In this document: positions 1 to 16,398 of the stretch, piece after piece | Layout of the letters: every line of letters begins with the position of its first letter | How positions within the stretch are numbered: the stretch's first letter is position 1 | Source of the DNA: Rhizobiaceae bacterium | GTDB taxonomy: Bacteria; Pseudomonadota; Alphaproteobacteria; Rhizobiales; Rhizobiaceae | DNA length: 64,000 bases | Assembly: GCA_023953845.1 (NCBI GenBank) | Contig: JAMLJC010000001.1 | Location: forward strand, 3,854,501 to 3,918,500 | Reading direction: 5' to 3' | Translations under genes and position numbers: made by a program | Notes under the pieces: generated by a model | Databases searched by the model: none | What the model was told of the DNA's origin: nothing | What the model saw: the letters and a program-made list of their open reading frames with translations, nothing else

Positions 1-1
1 T

Positions 2-1498
<1,497 letters not shown>

Positions 1499-1633
1499 CG
1501 GCGTATCCTCGCGGCGTATGATGCCGCACCACGAAGCCGGCAGCGCGCCTTCTGCGCGCTGCGCCGGCAACGCGAAGGGCCGCGGCGCCCGTCAGAAATT
1601 CAGGGGGTCACGAGGCCCCGAAAGGAGAACGGC
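1499..1633 (+). other. rpoB-rpoC intergenic spacer with a GC-rich hairpin
   Basis: This 135-base spacer carries a 9-base direct repeat (GCGGCGTAT at 1499-1507 and 1512-1520) and a perfect 7-bp hairpin, AGCGCGC at 1542-1548 pairing with GCGCGCT at 1554-1560. No T-run follows, so it does not look like a terminator. A role in processing the rpoBC message is possible but not shown. The rpoC ribosome binding site (AAAGGAG) closes the spacer. Confidence 0.45.
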
Positions 1634-5830
<4,197 letters not shown>

Positions 5831-5852
5831 GCACGCCGGTCACTGCGAAACC

Positions 5853-5887
5853 AAAAGGCCGCCGGATCGCTCCGGCGGCCTTTTTCG
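5853..5887 (+). terminator. Rho-independent terminator of rpoBC
   Basis: A perfect 10-bp GC-rich stem (GGCCGCCGGA at 5857-5866 and its complement at 5871-5880) has the tetraloop TCGC and is followed by five T residues. A run of four A residues precedes the stem and can extend it. It lies 22 bases after the rpoC stop and before the convergent gene at 5930-6991, so it may work in both directions. Confidence 0.93.
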
Positions 5888-5929
5888 TTGCGGATAATGC
5901 GGCGCCATCAAGGCACGTCTCCTGGCTTC

Positions 5930-6991
5930 CTACTTCCTCACGTCACGCAAAGGGTTGAAGGGAGCGCTATTTTCTGCCACCGCGCGAGCGAACGTATCGA
6001 GTTCAGCCCAAACCTTCAGCAGCAAATCCCTTATTTCCGGTGTCTCGTGAAATGTCTCGGGACTGCGAAGCGGCCGGTGCTGGTTGGGCGCATGATGATC
6101 CATAACCAGCAGGAGACGGTTGCGGGCAATGGCCTCTATCGGACGGCCGCGTCTTTGCAGAGAAAGGAACGTGTTGGCGACCACGATTGCGATAAAGTCT
6201 CCAAAATTGCCGAAGAAAAGCTTGTCCAGGAAGATGTGCGGCTTGCTGATGATCTTGATGGGATGGACGATGCCGGGAACATTCGTATCGCGTGCGGTGC
6301 TGCCACGACTGAAAAGCATGGCATGCACAAGTTCGTGACAGAACGTCATGTCATCGCTCCAGACGATCATGCGACTGCGCTCGGTAGATTTCGGCCCGGA
6401 CGGCGGCCCTTCGTAGAGCGGCGACCCCGGCCAAAAGAGGTAAGGTGTGTAGAAGAGATACTCTTCCAGGCCGGACCAGTAGGGCTCGGTCTTCGCAGAC
6501 TTTCCCGGCCGAACTCTTATCCTGCCCAGAATGTGATCCAGAATGGCGCGAAACACGGAATTTGAATTCATACGGAGAATCACGCTTCTCACGTCAGCGC
6601 GATACTGATCGGCTTCCCATTTGACGCCCTCGGGCAGGTTGCCGGGCGCCGGCAATCCTTCGATCTTGAACTTCAGCCAGGGCGAGGGCCTCTCGTCTTT
6701 CGCAAGAATCGCATCGATTCCGGTGATCGTCAGCCTGCCGACGATTCCATCGATTTTCAGTCCGGCCCATTCCTGAAAGGCCTTCACCTGGGTGAAGGTC
6801 TCGTTGCCGAAGATGCCGTCCGGCAATCCTTCGGCGCCAACGGAGATCGGCAGCTTGTAGCCGAGATCGACCAGACTTTTCTGAACAAGGGCGACGGCGA
6901 AGCCTGTCTCGCCGACGAACATGGCAGGGTTGTTGAGGGCGACGGCCTGAAGTCGCGCATTTCCGCACAGGCATTGCGACACGAGCGCCAC
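5930..6991 (-). CDS. peptidoglycan-binding-domain protein with HExxH putative metalloprotease domain
   Basis: A 353-residue protein. Residues about 30-96 match the PG_binding_1 fold (VQKSL...DGIFGNET...VKAFQ...DGIVGRLT). The C-terminal part holds CHELVHAML, giving the zincin motif H219-E220-x-x-H223, and GDFIAIVVANTF around 264-275. The latter resembles the segment that supplies the third zinc ligand in M91/NleD-like proteases, but with Asp/Gly where Glu is expected. The start is GTG at 6991 with GAAGG nine bases upstream. No clear signal peptide is visible. A 60-base sample of the gene is about 50% GC against about 67% in rpoC, suggesting transfer. The function is not known; a cell-wall-directed or effector-like protease is an inference. 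Confidence 0.75.
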   Translation of the reverse strand: MALVSQCLCGNARLQAVALNNPAMFVGETGFAVALVQKSLVDLGYKLPISVGAEGLPDGIFGNETFTQVKAFQEWAGLKIDGIVGRLTITGIDAILAKDERPSPWLKFKIEGLPAPGNLPEGVKWEADQYRADVRSVILRMNSNSVFRAILDHILGRIRVRPGKSAKTEPYWSGLEEYLFYTPYLFWPGSPLYEGPPSGPKSTERSRMIVWSDDMTFCHELVHAMLFSRGSTARDTNVPGIVHPIKIISKPHIFLDKLFFGNFGDFIAIVVANTFLSLQRRGRPIEAIARNRLLLVMDHHAPNQHRPLRSPETFHETPEIRDLLLKVWAELDTFARAVAENSAPFNPLRDVRK

Positions 6992-7104
6992 GGCAACGAA
7001 CCTTCTACCGGAACGTCAAGCCCGCCGATCATGTAACCCGCCTACTATCCTACGCCGAAACCGGCGGCGGGAGAAGCTTTCGGATTGTCATGCCTGCCGT
7101 CGTC

Positions 7105-8034
7105 TCAGTCGTAAAACGCCTCGACCACGTTCCTCTTGCCCAGCATGAAGGCGTCGGCGACATGCTGCAGCGGGGCGACGTCCACGTCCGAGACACCGGC
7201 CCGAACGATCTCGGCAAAGCGCTCATAGAGAGCAGGGTATTCGCGCTCCGGCTGGTCCTGCACCGTCTTGCCGTCGATGGCGAGTTTTGCGCCGCCGCTT
7301 GACAGCACCATGCGCCCGGCGTCCGTCTCGGCGACGATGTCCCACGTCTGGGGGCCGGTCTGAAGCCAGTCGATCTCCGCAGCCGCCACCAGCCCGCCCG
7401 CGCCTTGAAACGCCATTCGCGCAGCCACCGGCGCGTCGCGGTTTTCGGGAAAGTCGAGCGTCGCTTCTGTGATGTGCAGCGGCGGCAGTATGTGGGTGAC
7501 GATCGACAGCGCGTTGATGAACGGGTCGAACACGCCGAAGCCGCCGGGTTCCCATATCCAGGCCTGGTACGGATGCCAGCGGCGGACGTCCTCCTTCCAG
7601 ACGATGGAGGCCGACCTTACGACTGTTCCGGCGAGGAAGGAGCGCGCCGCCTCGACGGCAGGCGCATAGCGGGAATGCCAGCTTGCAAAAAGCGACACAC
7701 CTTTTGCGTCAGCCAAATGCTTCAGCTCCTCGACCTCGCTGACCGTCGCGCCGGGCGGCTTCTCCAGAAAAACGTGCTTGCCGGCCTGAAGCGCCGCGAG
7801 CGCCGGAGCGTAGCGCGCCTGAGGCGGCATGCAGAGCGAAACCGCGTCGAGTTCCGGCATGGCGGCCAGCATCTCCTCGATCGAGGAGAAGTTCGCGATT
7901 CCCTCGACCTTCCCGTGGCGGCTCGCCGCCGCGATCAGGTCGAAATCCGCATTGCGCGCGATGGCCGGCAGATGCTGGTCGCGCACGATCTTGCCGATAC
8001 CGACAAGGCCCAGCCGGATTTTACCTTGCGCCAT
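7105..8034 (-). CDS. Gfo/Idh/MocA sugar 1-dehydrogenase (L-arabinose/D-galactose 1-dehydrogenase type)
   Basis: A 309-residue NAD(P)-dependent oxidoreductase. The N-terminal Rossmann segment LGLVGIGKI and the family motif EKPPGA (Lys92) are present. The stretch WKEDVRRWHPYQAWIWEPGG followed by GVFDP and NALSIVT is characteristic of the L-arabinose 1-dehydrogenase of Azospirillum and the D-galactose 1-dehydrogenase of Pseudomonas, which make aldonolactones. So the likely role is the first oxidation step of a non-phosphorylative pentose or galactose pathway. No lactonase or dehydratase lies next to it. It is 85 bases from the downstream end of the Cds1-like gene on the same strand. Substrate preference cannot be read from the sequence. 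Confidence 0.85.
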   Translation of the reverse strand: MAQGKIRLGLVGIGKIVRDQHLPAIARNADFDLIAAASRHGKVEGIANFSSIEEMLAAMPELDAVSLCMPPQARYAPALAALQAGKHVFLEKPPGATVSEVEELKHLADAKGVSLFASWHSRYAPAVEAARSFLAGTVVRSASIVWKEDVRRWHPYQAWIWEPGGFGVFDPFINALSIVTHILPPLHITEATLDFPENRDAPVAARMAFQGAGGLVAAAEIDWLQTGPQTWDIVAETDAGRMVLSSGGAKLAIDGKTVQDQPEREYPALYERFAEIVRAGVSDVDVAPLQHVADAFMLGKRNVVEAFYD

Positions 8035-8119
8035 GCTTCAAAAATCTCCCGATCGAATGCGGAGATTGATAAGAGGGACACGCGCGGCGGGCAAGCGCTG
8101 CCCTCGCCAGTGCCGCCGC

Positions 8120-9238
8120 TCAACTGCTTTCGTCGAAGCCGAGTTCGAATGGGCCGCCATCGAGGAACGTCTCGATGGCCTGCATATGAGACGCCGTCTC
8201 GAAGCCTTGTGCGTCCAGCCACTCGTCCGAGTGATAAGTGTTCCCATAGCGTTCGCCGGAATCGCATATCAGCGTGACCACGGAGCCGGAAACGCCGGAT
8301 GCACGCATCCGCGCGGCGTGCAGGCACATGCCGGCGAAATTCGTGCCGGTCGAGCCGCCGACGCGCCGGCCAAGCCGGCGCGACAGGACCTGCATTGCTG
8401 CCAGCGACACGGCATCTGGCACGCGGATCATGTGGTCGATGACGCCGGGAACGAAGGACGGTTCGACGCGCGGCCGTCCTATGCCCTCGATGCGCGTCGG
8501 CTTTTCGCAGATGCATGAGGCGTCGCGCCGGGAGAACCCGTCGAAGAAGGCGGAATGTTCGACATCGGGCACGCTGAGCCGCGTGGCGTGGCGGCGATAG
8601 CGGACGTAGCGGCCGATCGTGGCCGTCGTTCCTCCAGTGCCGGCGCTCATCACGATCCATTCGGGAACGGGGAAACGCTCGCCGGCCATCTGCTGGAAGA
8701 TGGATTCGGCGATGTTGTTGTTGCCGCGCCAGTCGGTCGCCCGTTCGGCATGGGTGAACTGGTCCATGAAATAGCCGCCCAGACGATCCGCCAGATCCGT
8801 CGACTCGGCATAGATACGGCGGCCGTCATCGATAAAATGGCAGTTTCCGCCATAATGTTCGATGGCCGCGATCTTTTCCCGCGAGGTCGAGCGGGGCATG
8901 ACGGCGTAGAAGGGTACGCCGATCATGCGCGCGAAATAGGCCTCCGAAACGGCCGTCGATCCTGACGAAGCCTCGACCACCGCCGTTCGCTCATGAATGC
9001 GCCCGTTGCAAAGTGCATAAAGAAAGAGTGATCGCGCCAGCCGATGCTTGAGGCTGCCGGTCGGATGTGTGGATTCGTCCTTGAGATAAAGGTCGATACC
9101 GGGGAGCGCAGGAATGTCCAGCTTCCATAGATGCGTGTCCGCCGAGCGCCGCTGATCGGCCTCGATCCGCGAAATGGCCTCTTCGACCCACACCCTTGGC
9201 GAAGCGGCGACATCCACGGTCGACGCCTCGATCGTCAA
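8120..9238 (-). CDS. PLP-dependent cysteine synthase/desulfhydrase family protein (Cds1-like)
   Basis: A 372-residue fold-type II PLP enzyme. The block KDESTHPTGSLKHRLARSLF places the PLP lysine at Lys64, and SAGTGGTTATIG is the phosphate-binding loop. This variant resembles Cds1, the L-cysteine desulfhydrase of Mycobacterium (Rv3684), more than CysK/CysM, with an extra C-terminal stretch (GSTGTNFAG, CDSGERYGNTY). The start is TTG at 9238, overlapping the TGA of the upstream small gene and preceded by GAGGAAGG, so translation is probably coupled. It probably degrades cysteine to pyruvate, ammonia and sulfide, but synthase activity cannot be excluded. Confidence 0.85.
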   Translation of the reverse strand: MTIEASTVDVAASPRVWVEEAISRIEADQRRSADTHLWKLDIPALPGIDLYLKDESTHPTGSLKHRLARSLFLYALCNGRIHERTAVVEASSGSTAVSEAYFARMIGVPFYAVMPRSTSREKIAAIEHYGGNCHFIDDGRRIYAESTDLADRLGGYFMDQFTHAERATDWRGNNNIAESIFQQMAGERFPVPEWIVMSAGTGGTTATIGRYVRYRRHATRLSVPDVEHSAFFDGFSRRDASCICEKPTRIEGIGRPRVEPSFVPGVIDHMIRVPDAVSLAAMQVLSRRLGRRVGGSTGTNFAGMCLHAARMRASGVSGSVVTLICDSGERYGNTYHSDEWLDAQGFETASHMQAIETFLDGGPFELGFDESS

Positions 9239-9546
9239 AGGCCTTCCTCGAATGTGACGATCGAAACGTCGCCTTCCACCGCGCCCTGATAGGCGGAGGC
9301 ATGCGGTTCCTCGTCCGGCATGCCCTCCATATCGCCGATCTGGTCGAGTTCGGCTTCCGCGAATCCTTCTTTTGCGAGCGCCTCGAGGGCGCGGCGCACG
9401 GCGCTGTCGTCGTCCGGAGCGACGAGCATCACGTGGACGCCTTCCGACTCGCCGCCCTTCTCGCGCCAGGCGCGTCCGGTGATGATGGTGACGGACCGCT
9501 GATCGTTGTCGTTCACCGCCGATTCTCTCTTGATATCGTTCGACAT
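9235..9546 (-). CDS. conserved hypothetical small acidic protein
   Basis: A 103-residue protein, strongly acidic, with no signal peptide, membrane segment or cysteine. Visible pattern: a short beta-like segment (RSVTIITGRAW, GVHVMLVAP), a helix (AVRRALEALAKEGFAEAELDQIG) and a second beta-like end (GDVSIVTFEEG). This resembles a small alpha/beta regulatory fold, but I do not recognise a family. It overlaps the Cds1-like gene by TTGA, so the two are probably co-translated. It may be a partner or regulator of that enzyme; this is inferred from position only. Confidence 0.7.
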   Translation of the reverse strand: MSNDIKRESAVNDNDQRSVTIITGRAWREKGGESEGVHVMLVAPDDDSAVRRALEALAKEGFAEAELDQIGDMEGMPDEEPHASAYQGAVEGDVSIVTFEEGL

Positions 9547-9713
9547 CCGGCGACTCTATATGGGTTTGCCGCCGGATGACATTCCCATCCGCAATCCCGC
9601 TTGATGGCTCATTACATTATTCCGCCGGATGGATGGCACACGAAACAAAATTGCGCTGCATTCCACACATGGCTGCCAACCGCCCGCGATGCGCGGATTT
9701 TGGTGGTTCGGGG

Positions 9714-9742
9714 TTGACGCTTTCCGACTCTGCGAGTAGAAG
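9714..9742 (+). promoter_or_regulatory. probable sigma-70 promoter of the str operon
   Basis: TTGACG at 9714-9719 is followed by exactly 17 bases and then TAGAAG at 9737-9742. This fits the TTGAC-N17 pattern of rhizobial housekeeping promoters, including those of tRNA and ribosomal genes. It lies about 250 bases upstream of rpsL, implying a long leader. Confidence 0.6.
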
Positions 9743-9880
9743 CCGCCCGTCTGGACCGATGTGAAGCTTCGGTTTCGGGACGTCTTGTCCTGAAGTTTTG
9801 CTTCAAACAGGGTTCGTTCTACGAGCACTAAGACATTTCCGGCGTGCACGAAGCGGCTGACGCTTCCTCTGCTTTTGTTC

Positions 9881-9911
9881 GGGCGGAACCGCAAGAAGCG
9901 GTTTTTGGCCC
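9881..9911 (+). promoter_or_regulatory. terminator-like hairpin in the rpsL leader (possible attenuator)
   Basis: AACCGC (9887-9892) pairs with GCGGTT (9898-9903) around the loop AAGAA and runs into a short T-run (9902-9906). An outer GGGC/GCCC pair (9881-9884 and 9908-9911) could stabilise an alternative form. Its place inside the leader, between promoter and gene, suggests attenuation. This is an inference. Confidence 0.35.
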
Positions 9912-9992
9912 GAATTTGCGTATGGAAATTCCAGTGCCGAACGAGCCCGCAAGGGCCATCGACACGAGATTGAGATTGAGAAGGAAGGTTTA

Positions 9993-10364
9993 ATGCCTAC
10001 CGTAAACCAGCTGATCCGCAAGCCGCGCCAGGCGCCGGCGACGCGCAACAAGGTTCCGGCCATGCAGCAGAACCCGCAGAAGCGGGGTGTCTGCACGCGC
10101 GTCTACACGACGACGCCGAAGAAGCCGAACTCGGCGCTGCGCAAGGTCGCCAAGATTCGCCTGACGAACGGCTTCGAGGTGATCGGCTACATTCCCGGCG
10201 AGGGTCACAACCTTCAGGAGCACTCCGTGGTCATGATCCGCGGCGGCCGCGTGAAGGATCTTCCGGGTGTGCGTTATCACATCATCCGTGGCGTGCTCGA
10301 CACGCAGGGTGTGAAGAACCGCAAGCAGCGCCGCTCGAAATACGGTGCCAAGCGTCCGAAGTAA
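9993..10364 (+). CDS. rpsL: 30S ribosomal protein S12
   Basis: A complete 123-residue S12, the decoding-centre protein. TTTPKKPNSALRK contains the Lys43 position (Lys42 in E. coli mature numbering), and RGGRVKDLPGVRY contains the Lys88 region. Both are the wild-type, streptomycin-sensitive residues. A GAAGGAAGG ribosome binding site precedes the ATG. It is the first gene of the str operon (rpsL-rpsG-fusA-tuf). Confidence 0.99.
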   Translation: MPTVNQLIRKPRQAPATRNKVPAMQQNPQKRGVCTRVYTTTPKKPNSALRKVAKIRLTNGFEVIGYIPGEGHNLQEHSVVMIRGGRVKDLPGVRYHIIRGVLDTQGVKNRKQRRSKYGAKRPK

Positions 10365-10381
10365 GGGCTTTTTCCCGGTTT

Positions 10382-10404
10382 CGGCGCTTTGTTTTTCTGC
10401 GCCG
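10382..10404 (+). other. small hairpin between rpsL and rpsG
   Basis: CGGCGC at 10382-10387 pairs with GCGCCG at 10399-10404 around a T-rich loop. It lies in the 67-base rpsL-rpsG spacer. The T-run is in the loop rather than after the stem, so it is not a normal terminator. A processing or translational-control role is possible but unproven. Confidence 0.3.
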
Positions 10405-10431
10405 GGCCGTCGATAGCGAGAGACGAGAAGT

Positions 10432-10902
10432 ATGTCCCGACGTCACAGTGCAGAGAAGCGTGAGATCAATCCGGACCCGAAGTTCGGCGATCTCGTCGTC
10501 ACCAAGTTCATGAACGCCGTCATGTATGACGGCAAGAAGTCGGTCGCCGAGACGATCGTCTATGGCGCGCTCGATCAGGTGCAGGCCAAGACGAAGCAGG
10601 AGCCGGTCGCCGTCTTCCATCAGGCGCTCGACAATGTCGCGCCGCACGTAGAAGTGCGCTCGCGCCGCGTCGGTGGTGCGACCTATCAGGTGCCGGTCGA
10701 CGTTCGTCCGGAGCGCCGTCAGGCTCTCGCCATCCGCTGGCTGATCACGGCCGCCCGCAACCGTAACGAGACGACGATGGTCGATCGCCTGTCGGGTGAA
10801 CTGATGGACGCTGCGAACAATCGCGGCACCGCCGTCAAGAAGCGTGAAGACACCCACAAGATGGCGGAAGCCAACCGCGCCTTCGCGCATTACCGCTGGT
10901 AA
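10432..10902 (+). CDS. rpsG: 30S ribosomal protein S7
   Basis: A complete 156-residue S7, the primary assembly protein that organises the 3' domain of 16S rRNA and, in other bacteria, represses the str operon. The N-terminal MSRRHSAEKR, the central GGATYQVPVDVRPERR and the C-terminal NRAFAHYRW are typical. The ribosome binding site is a modest GAGAAG. It is 67 bases after rpsL and 32 bases before fusA. Confidence 0.98.
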   Translation: MSRRHSAEKREINPDPKFGDLVVTKFMNAVMYDGKKSVAETIVYGALDQVQAKTKQEPVAVFHQALDNVAPHVEVRSRRVGGATYQVPVDVRPERRQALAIRWLITAARNRNETTMVDRLSGELMDAANNRGTAVKKREDTHKMAEANRAFAHYRW

Positions 10903-10934
10903 CGGCGCGAAAGAAGGACTGAGAGGCACCTCCC

Positions 10935-13025
<2,091 letters not shown>

Positions 13026-13094
13026 TCGGCACGATCAGCGCATTAACGCAATCGAGTGCCGCGCGCGGCGTAGACAAGAGAATGGAGACCTCAC

Positions 13095-14270
<1,176 letters not shown>

Positions 14271-14291
14271 GAAGAAACGCAAGTGATCTGT

Positions 14292-14313
14292 CGCGGGCGG
14301 GAATTCGCCCGCG
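14292..14313 (+). other. perfect 8-bp hairpin between tuf and rpsJ
   Basis: CGCGGGCG at 14292-14299 pairs with CGCCCGCG at 14306-14313 around GGAATT. No T-run follows. It marks the boundary between the str and S10 gene groups and could slow polymerase or protect the tuf message end. No evidence of full termination is seen. Confidence 0.45.
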
Positions 14314-14340
14314 CCGCGCCAGAACAAGGAATTCAGTAAG

Positions 14341-14649
14341 ATGAACGGCCAGAATATCCGCATACGCCTCAAAGCGTTTGATCATCGTGTGCTCGACGCG
14401 TCGACGCGCGAGATCGTGTCGACGGCGAAGCGCACCGGCGCCAATGTCCGGGGCCCGATTCCGCTGCCGACCCGCATCGAGAAGTTCACGGTCAATCGCT
14501 CGCCGCACATCGACAAGAAGAGCCGTGAGCAGTTCGAGATGCGCACCCACAAGCGTCTGCTCGACATCGTCGATCCAACCCCCCAGACGGTCGACGCGCT
14601 TATGAAGCTCGACTTGGCTGCGGGTGTCGACGTCGAAATCAAGCTCTGA
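14341..14649 (+). CDS. rpsJ: 30S ribosomal protein S10
   Basis: A complete 102-residue S10. RIRLKAFDHRVLD at the start and GPIPLPTRIEKFTV in the middle are diagnostic, as is MRTHKRLLDIVDP. S10 (NusE) also acts in transcription antitermination. It is the first gene of the S10 group, 70 bases after tuf with a hairpin in the gap. AACAAGGA lies just upstream of the ATG. Confidence 0.98.
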   Translation: MNGQNIRIRLKAFDHRVLDASTREIVSTAKRTGANVRGPIPLPTRIEKFTVNRSPHIDKKSREQFEMRTHKRLLDIVDPTPQTVDALMKLDLAAGVDVEIKL

Positions 14650-14752
14650 GGTCAAGAGGCGAGGAGGGGTAAAACCCCGAAAGCGACTTCGGAAACAAAC
14701 ATGAGCCTGCCGGCTTCGTTCGGGCATGGCTCCTCTGAAGGAAGATGAACCG

Positions 14753-15466
14753 ATGCGTTCAGGTGTAATTGCAAAGAAGGTGGGGATGACGCGCGTCTAT
14801 AACGACGCTGGCGAGCACATCCCGGTCACCGTGCTCCAGATGGAGAACTGCCAGGTCGTGGCTCAGCGCACGCAGGAGAAGAATGGCTATACCGCCGTTC
14901 AGCTCGGCGTCGGCCTCTCCAAGGTGAAGAACACGTCCAAGGCGCTGCGCGGCCATTTCGCCGCCGCCTCGGTTGAGCCGAAGGCGAAGGTCGCCGAGTT
15001 CCGCGTCTCTCCGGAGAACCTGCTGGACGTCGGCGCCGAGATCACCGTCGAGCACTTCGTCGTCGGCCAGAAGGTCGATGTCACCGGCACCTCGATCGGC
15101 AAGGGCTTCCAGGGCGTGATGAAGCGCTACAATTTCGGCGGTGGCCGCGCGACGCACGGTAACTCGGTGTCGCACCGCGTGCACGGTTCGACTGGTCAGC
15201 GCCAGGATCCGGGCAAGGTGTTCAAGGGCAAGAAGATGGCCGGCCACATGGGCTCGACCCGCGTGACGACGCAGAACGTCGAGGTTGTCTCGACCGATAC
15301 GGACCGTGGTCTGATCCTGATCCGCGGCGCTGTACCGGGCTCGAAGGGCGCATGGATCCTCGTTCGCGATGCCGCCAAGGTCGCTCTGCCGGAGAATGCG
15401 CCGAAGCCGGCTGCCATTCGCGCCGGTGGCAAGTCAGAAGCTCCGGCCACCCAGGGAGCGGAATAA
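14753..15466 (+). CDS. rplC: 50S ribosomal protein L3
   Basis: A 237-residue L3. The start at 14753 (MRSGVIAKKVGMTRVY) is preferred over an in-frame ATG at 14726. It matches the family N-terminus and has GAAGGAAG upstream, while 14726 has no binding site. The RNA-binding core GKGFQGVMKRYNFGGG and HGSTGQRQDPGKVFKGKKMAGHMG is intact. The stop TAA shares its last base with the ATG of rplD. Confidence 0.97.
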   Translation: MRSGVIAKKVGMTRVYNDAGEHIPVTVLQMENCQVVAQRTQEKNGYTAVQLGVGLSKVKNTSKALRGHFAAASVEPKAKVAEFRVSPENLLDVGAEITVEHFVVGQKVDVTGTSIGKGFQGVMKRYNFGGGRATHGNSVSHRVHGSTGQRQDPGKVFKGKKMAGHMGSTRVTTQNVEVVSTDTDRGLILIRGAVPGSKGAWILVRDAAKVALPENAPKPAAIRAGGKSEAPATQGAE

Positions 15467-16086
15467 TGGACGTCAAGATCACCACGCTCGCCGGCGCGGA
15501 AGCCGGCAACGTCAAGCTCTCGGACGAGATCTTCGGTCTCGAACCGCGGGAGGACATCCTTCAGCGCGTCGTGCGCTGGCAGTTGGCGAAGCGCCAGCAG
15601 GGCACCCACAAGGCGCAGACCCGCGCCGAGGTCGCCCGCACTGGCGCCAAGATGTACAAGCAGAAGGGCACGGGTCGCGCCCGCCACCATTCGGCTCGCG
15701 CTCCGCAGTTCCGCGGCGGCGGCAAGGCCCATGGCCCGGTGGTGCGCAGCCACGAGCATGACCTGCCGAAGAAGGTTCGTGCGCTCGGCCTGAAGCATGC
15801 GCTCTCGGCCAAGGCGAAGTCGGCATCGATCATCGTCATCGACGATCTGAAGCTGGCGGACGCCAAGACCAAGGCGCTGGTAGCGAATTTCGCCACGCTC
15901 GGCCTGACCAACGCGCTGCTGATCGGCGGCGCCGAGCTGGACCAGGGCTTTGCCCGGGCGGCCCGCAACATCCCGAACATCGACGTGCTGCCGATCCAGG
16001 GCATCAACGTCTACGACATTCTGCGCCGCGGCACGCTGGTTCTTTCCAAGGCCGCCGTCGAGGCCCTCGAGGAGCGCTTCAAATGA
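15466..16086 (+). CDS. rplD: 50S ribosomal protein L4
   Basis: A 206-residue L4. The start ATG at 15466 overlaps the rplC stop (TAATG), and GGGAGCGG upstream is the likely binding site. The conserved loop KMYKQKGTGRARHHSARAPQ, which reaches the exit tunnel, is present. In E. coli L4 also regulates its own operon, but no matching leader could be identified here. The end overlaps the rplW start by ATGA. Confidence 0.98.
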   Translation: MDVKITTLAGAEAGNVKLSDEIFGLEPREDILQRVVRWQLAKRQQGTHKAQTRAEVARTGAKMYKQKGTGRARHHSARAPQFRGGGKAHGPVVRSHEHDLPKKVRALGLKHALSAKAKSASIIVIDDLKLADAKTKALVANFATLGLTNALLIGGAELDQGFARAARNIPNIDVLPIQGINVYDILRRGTLVLSKAAVEALEERFK

Positions 16087-16376
16087 CTGATCTTCGCCAC
16101 TACGACGTGATCGTCAGCCCGGCGATCACCGAAAAGTCGACCATGGCTTCGGAACAGAACCAGGTCGTGTTCAACGTCGCGAAGAAGGCGACGAAGCCGC
16201 AGATCAAGGCCGCCATCGAAGCGCTGTTCAGCGTCAAGGTCACGGGCGTCAACACCCTCGTCCGCAAGGGCAAGGTGAAGCGTTTCCGCGGCACGGTCGG
16301 CCGTCAGAGCGACGTGAAGAAGGCGATTGTGACGCTGGCCGACGGCCAGTCGATCGACGTCGCCACGGGCCTCTGA
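16083..16376 (+). CDS. rplW: 50S ribosomal protein L23
   Basis: A 97-residue L23, located at the tunnel exit and a docking site for trigger factor and SRP. YDVIVSPAITEKST and VNTLVRKGKVKRFRG are the family signatures. Translation is coupled to rplD through an ATGA overlap; rplB follows after 22 bases. Confidence 0.98.
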   Translation: MTDLRHYDVIVSPAITEKSTMASEQNQVVFNVAKKATKPQIKAAIEALFSVKVTGVNTLVRKGKVKRFRGTVGRQSDVKKAIVTLADGQSIDVATGL

Positions 16377-16398
16377 GCGAAGGCGCGAGGATAGAGCA

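Larger units (their letters stand above)
9547..9992 (+). other. 446-base intergenic region: divergent promoter area and leader of the str operon
   Basis: No gene is seen here. It separates the reverse-strand Cds1 pair from rpsL. It contains the probable rpsL promoter (9714-9742) and then a 250-base leader. The leader holds several short hairpins, including a terminator-like one at 9887-9906. Short frames on both strands lack ribosome binding sites and recognisable products. Confidence 0.6.

Noticed and set aside
5930..9546. A complete mobile element carrying the four reverse-strand genes
   Set aside because: No integrase, transposase, flanking direct repeat or tRNA target was seen, and only the PG-binding gene looks low in GC.
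9556..9894. 112-codon reverse-strand frame upstream of rpsL
   Set aside because: It covers the probable str promoter, has no ribosome binding site and no recognisable product.
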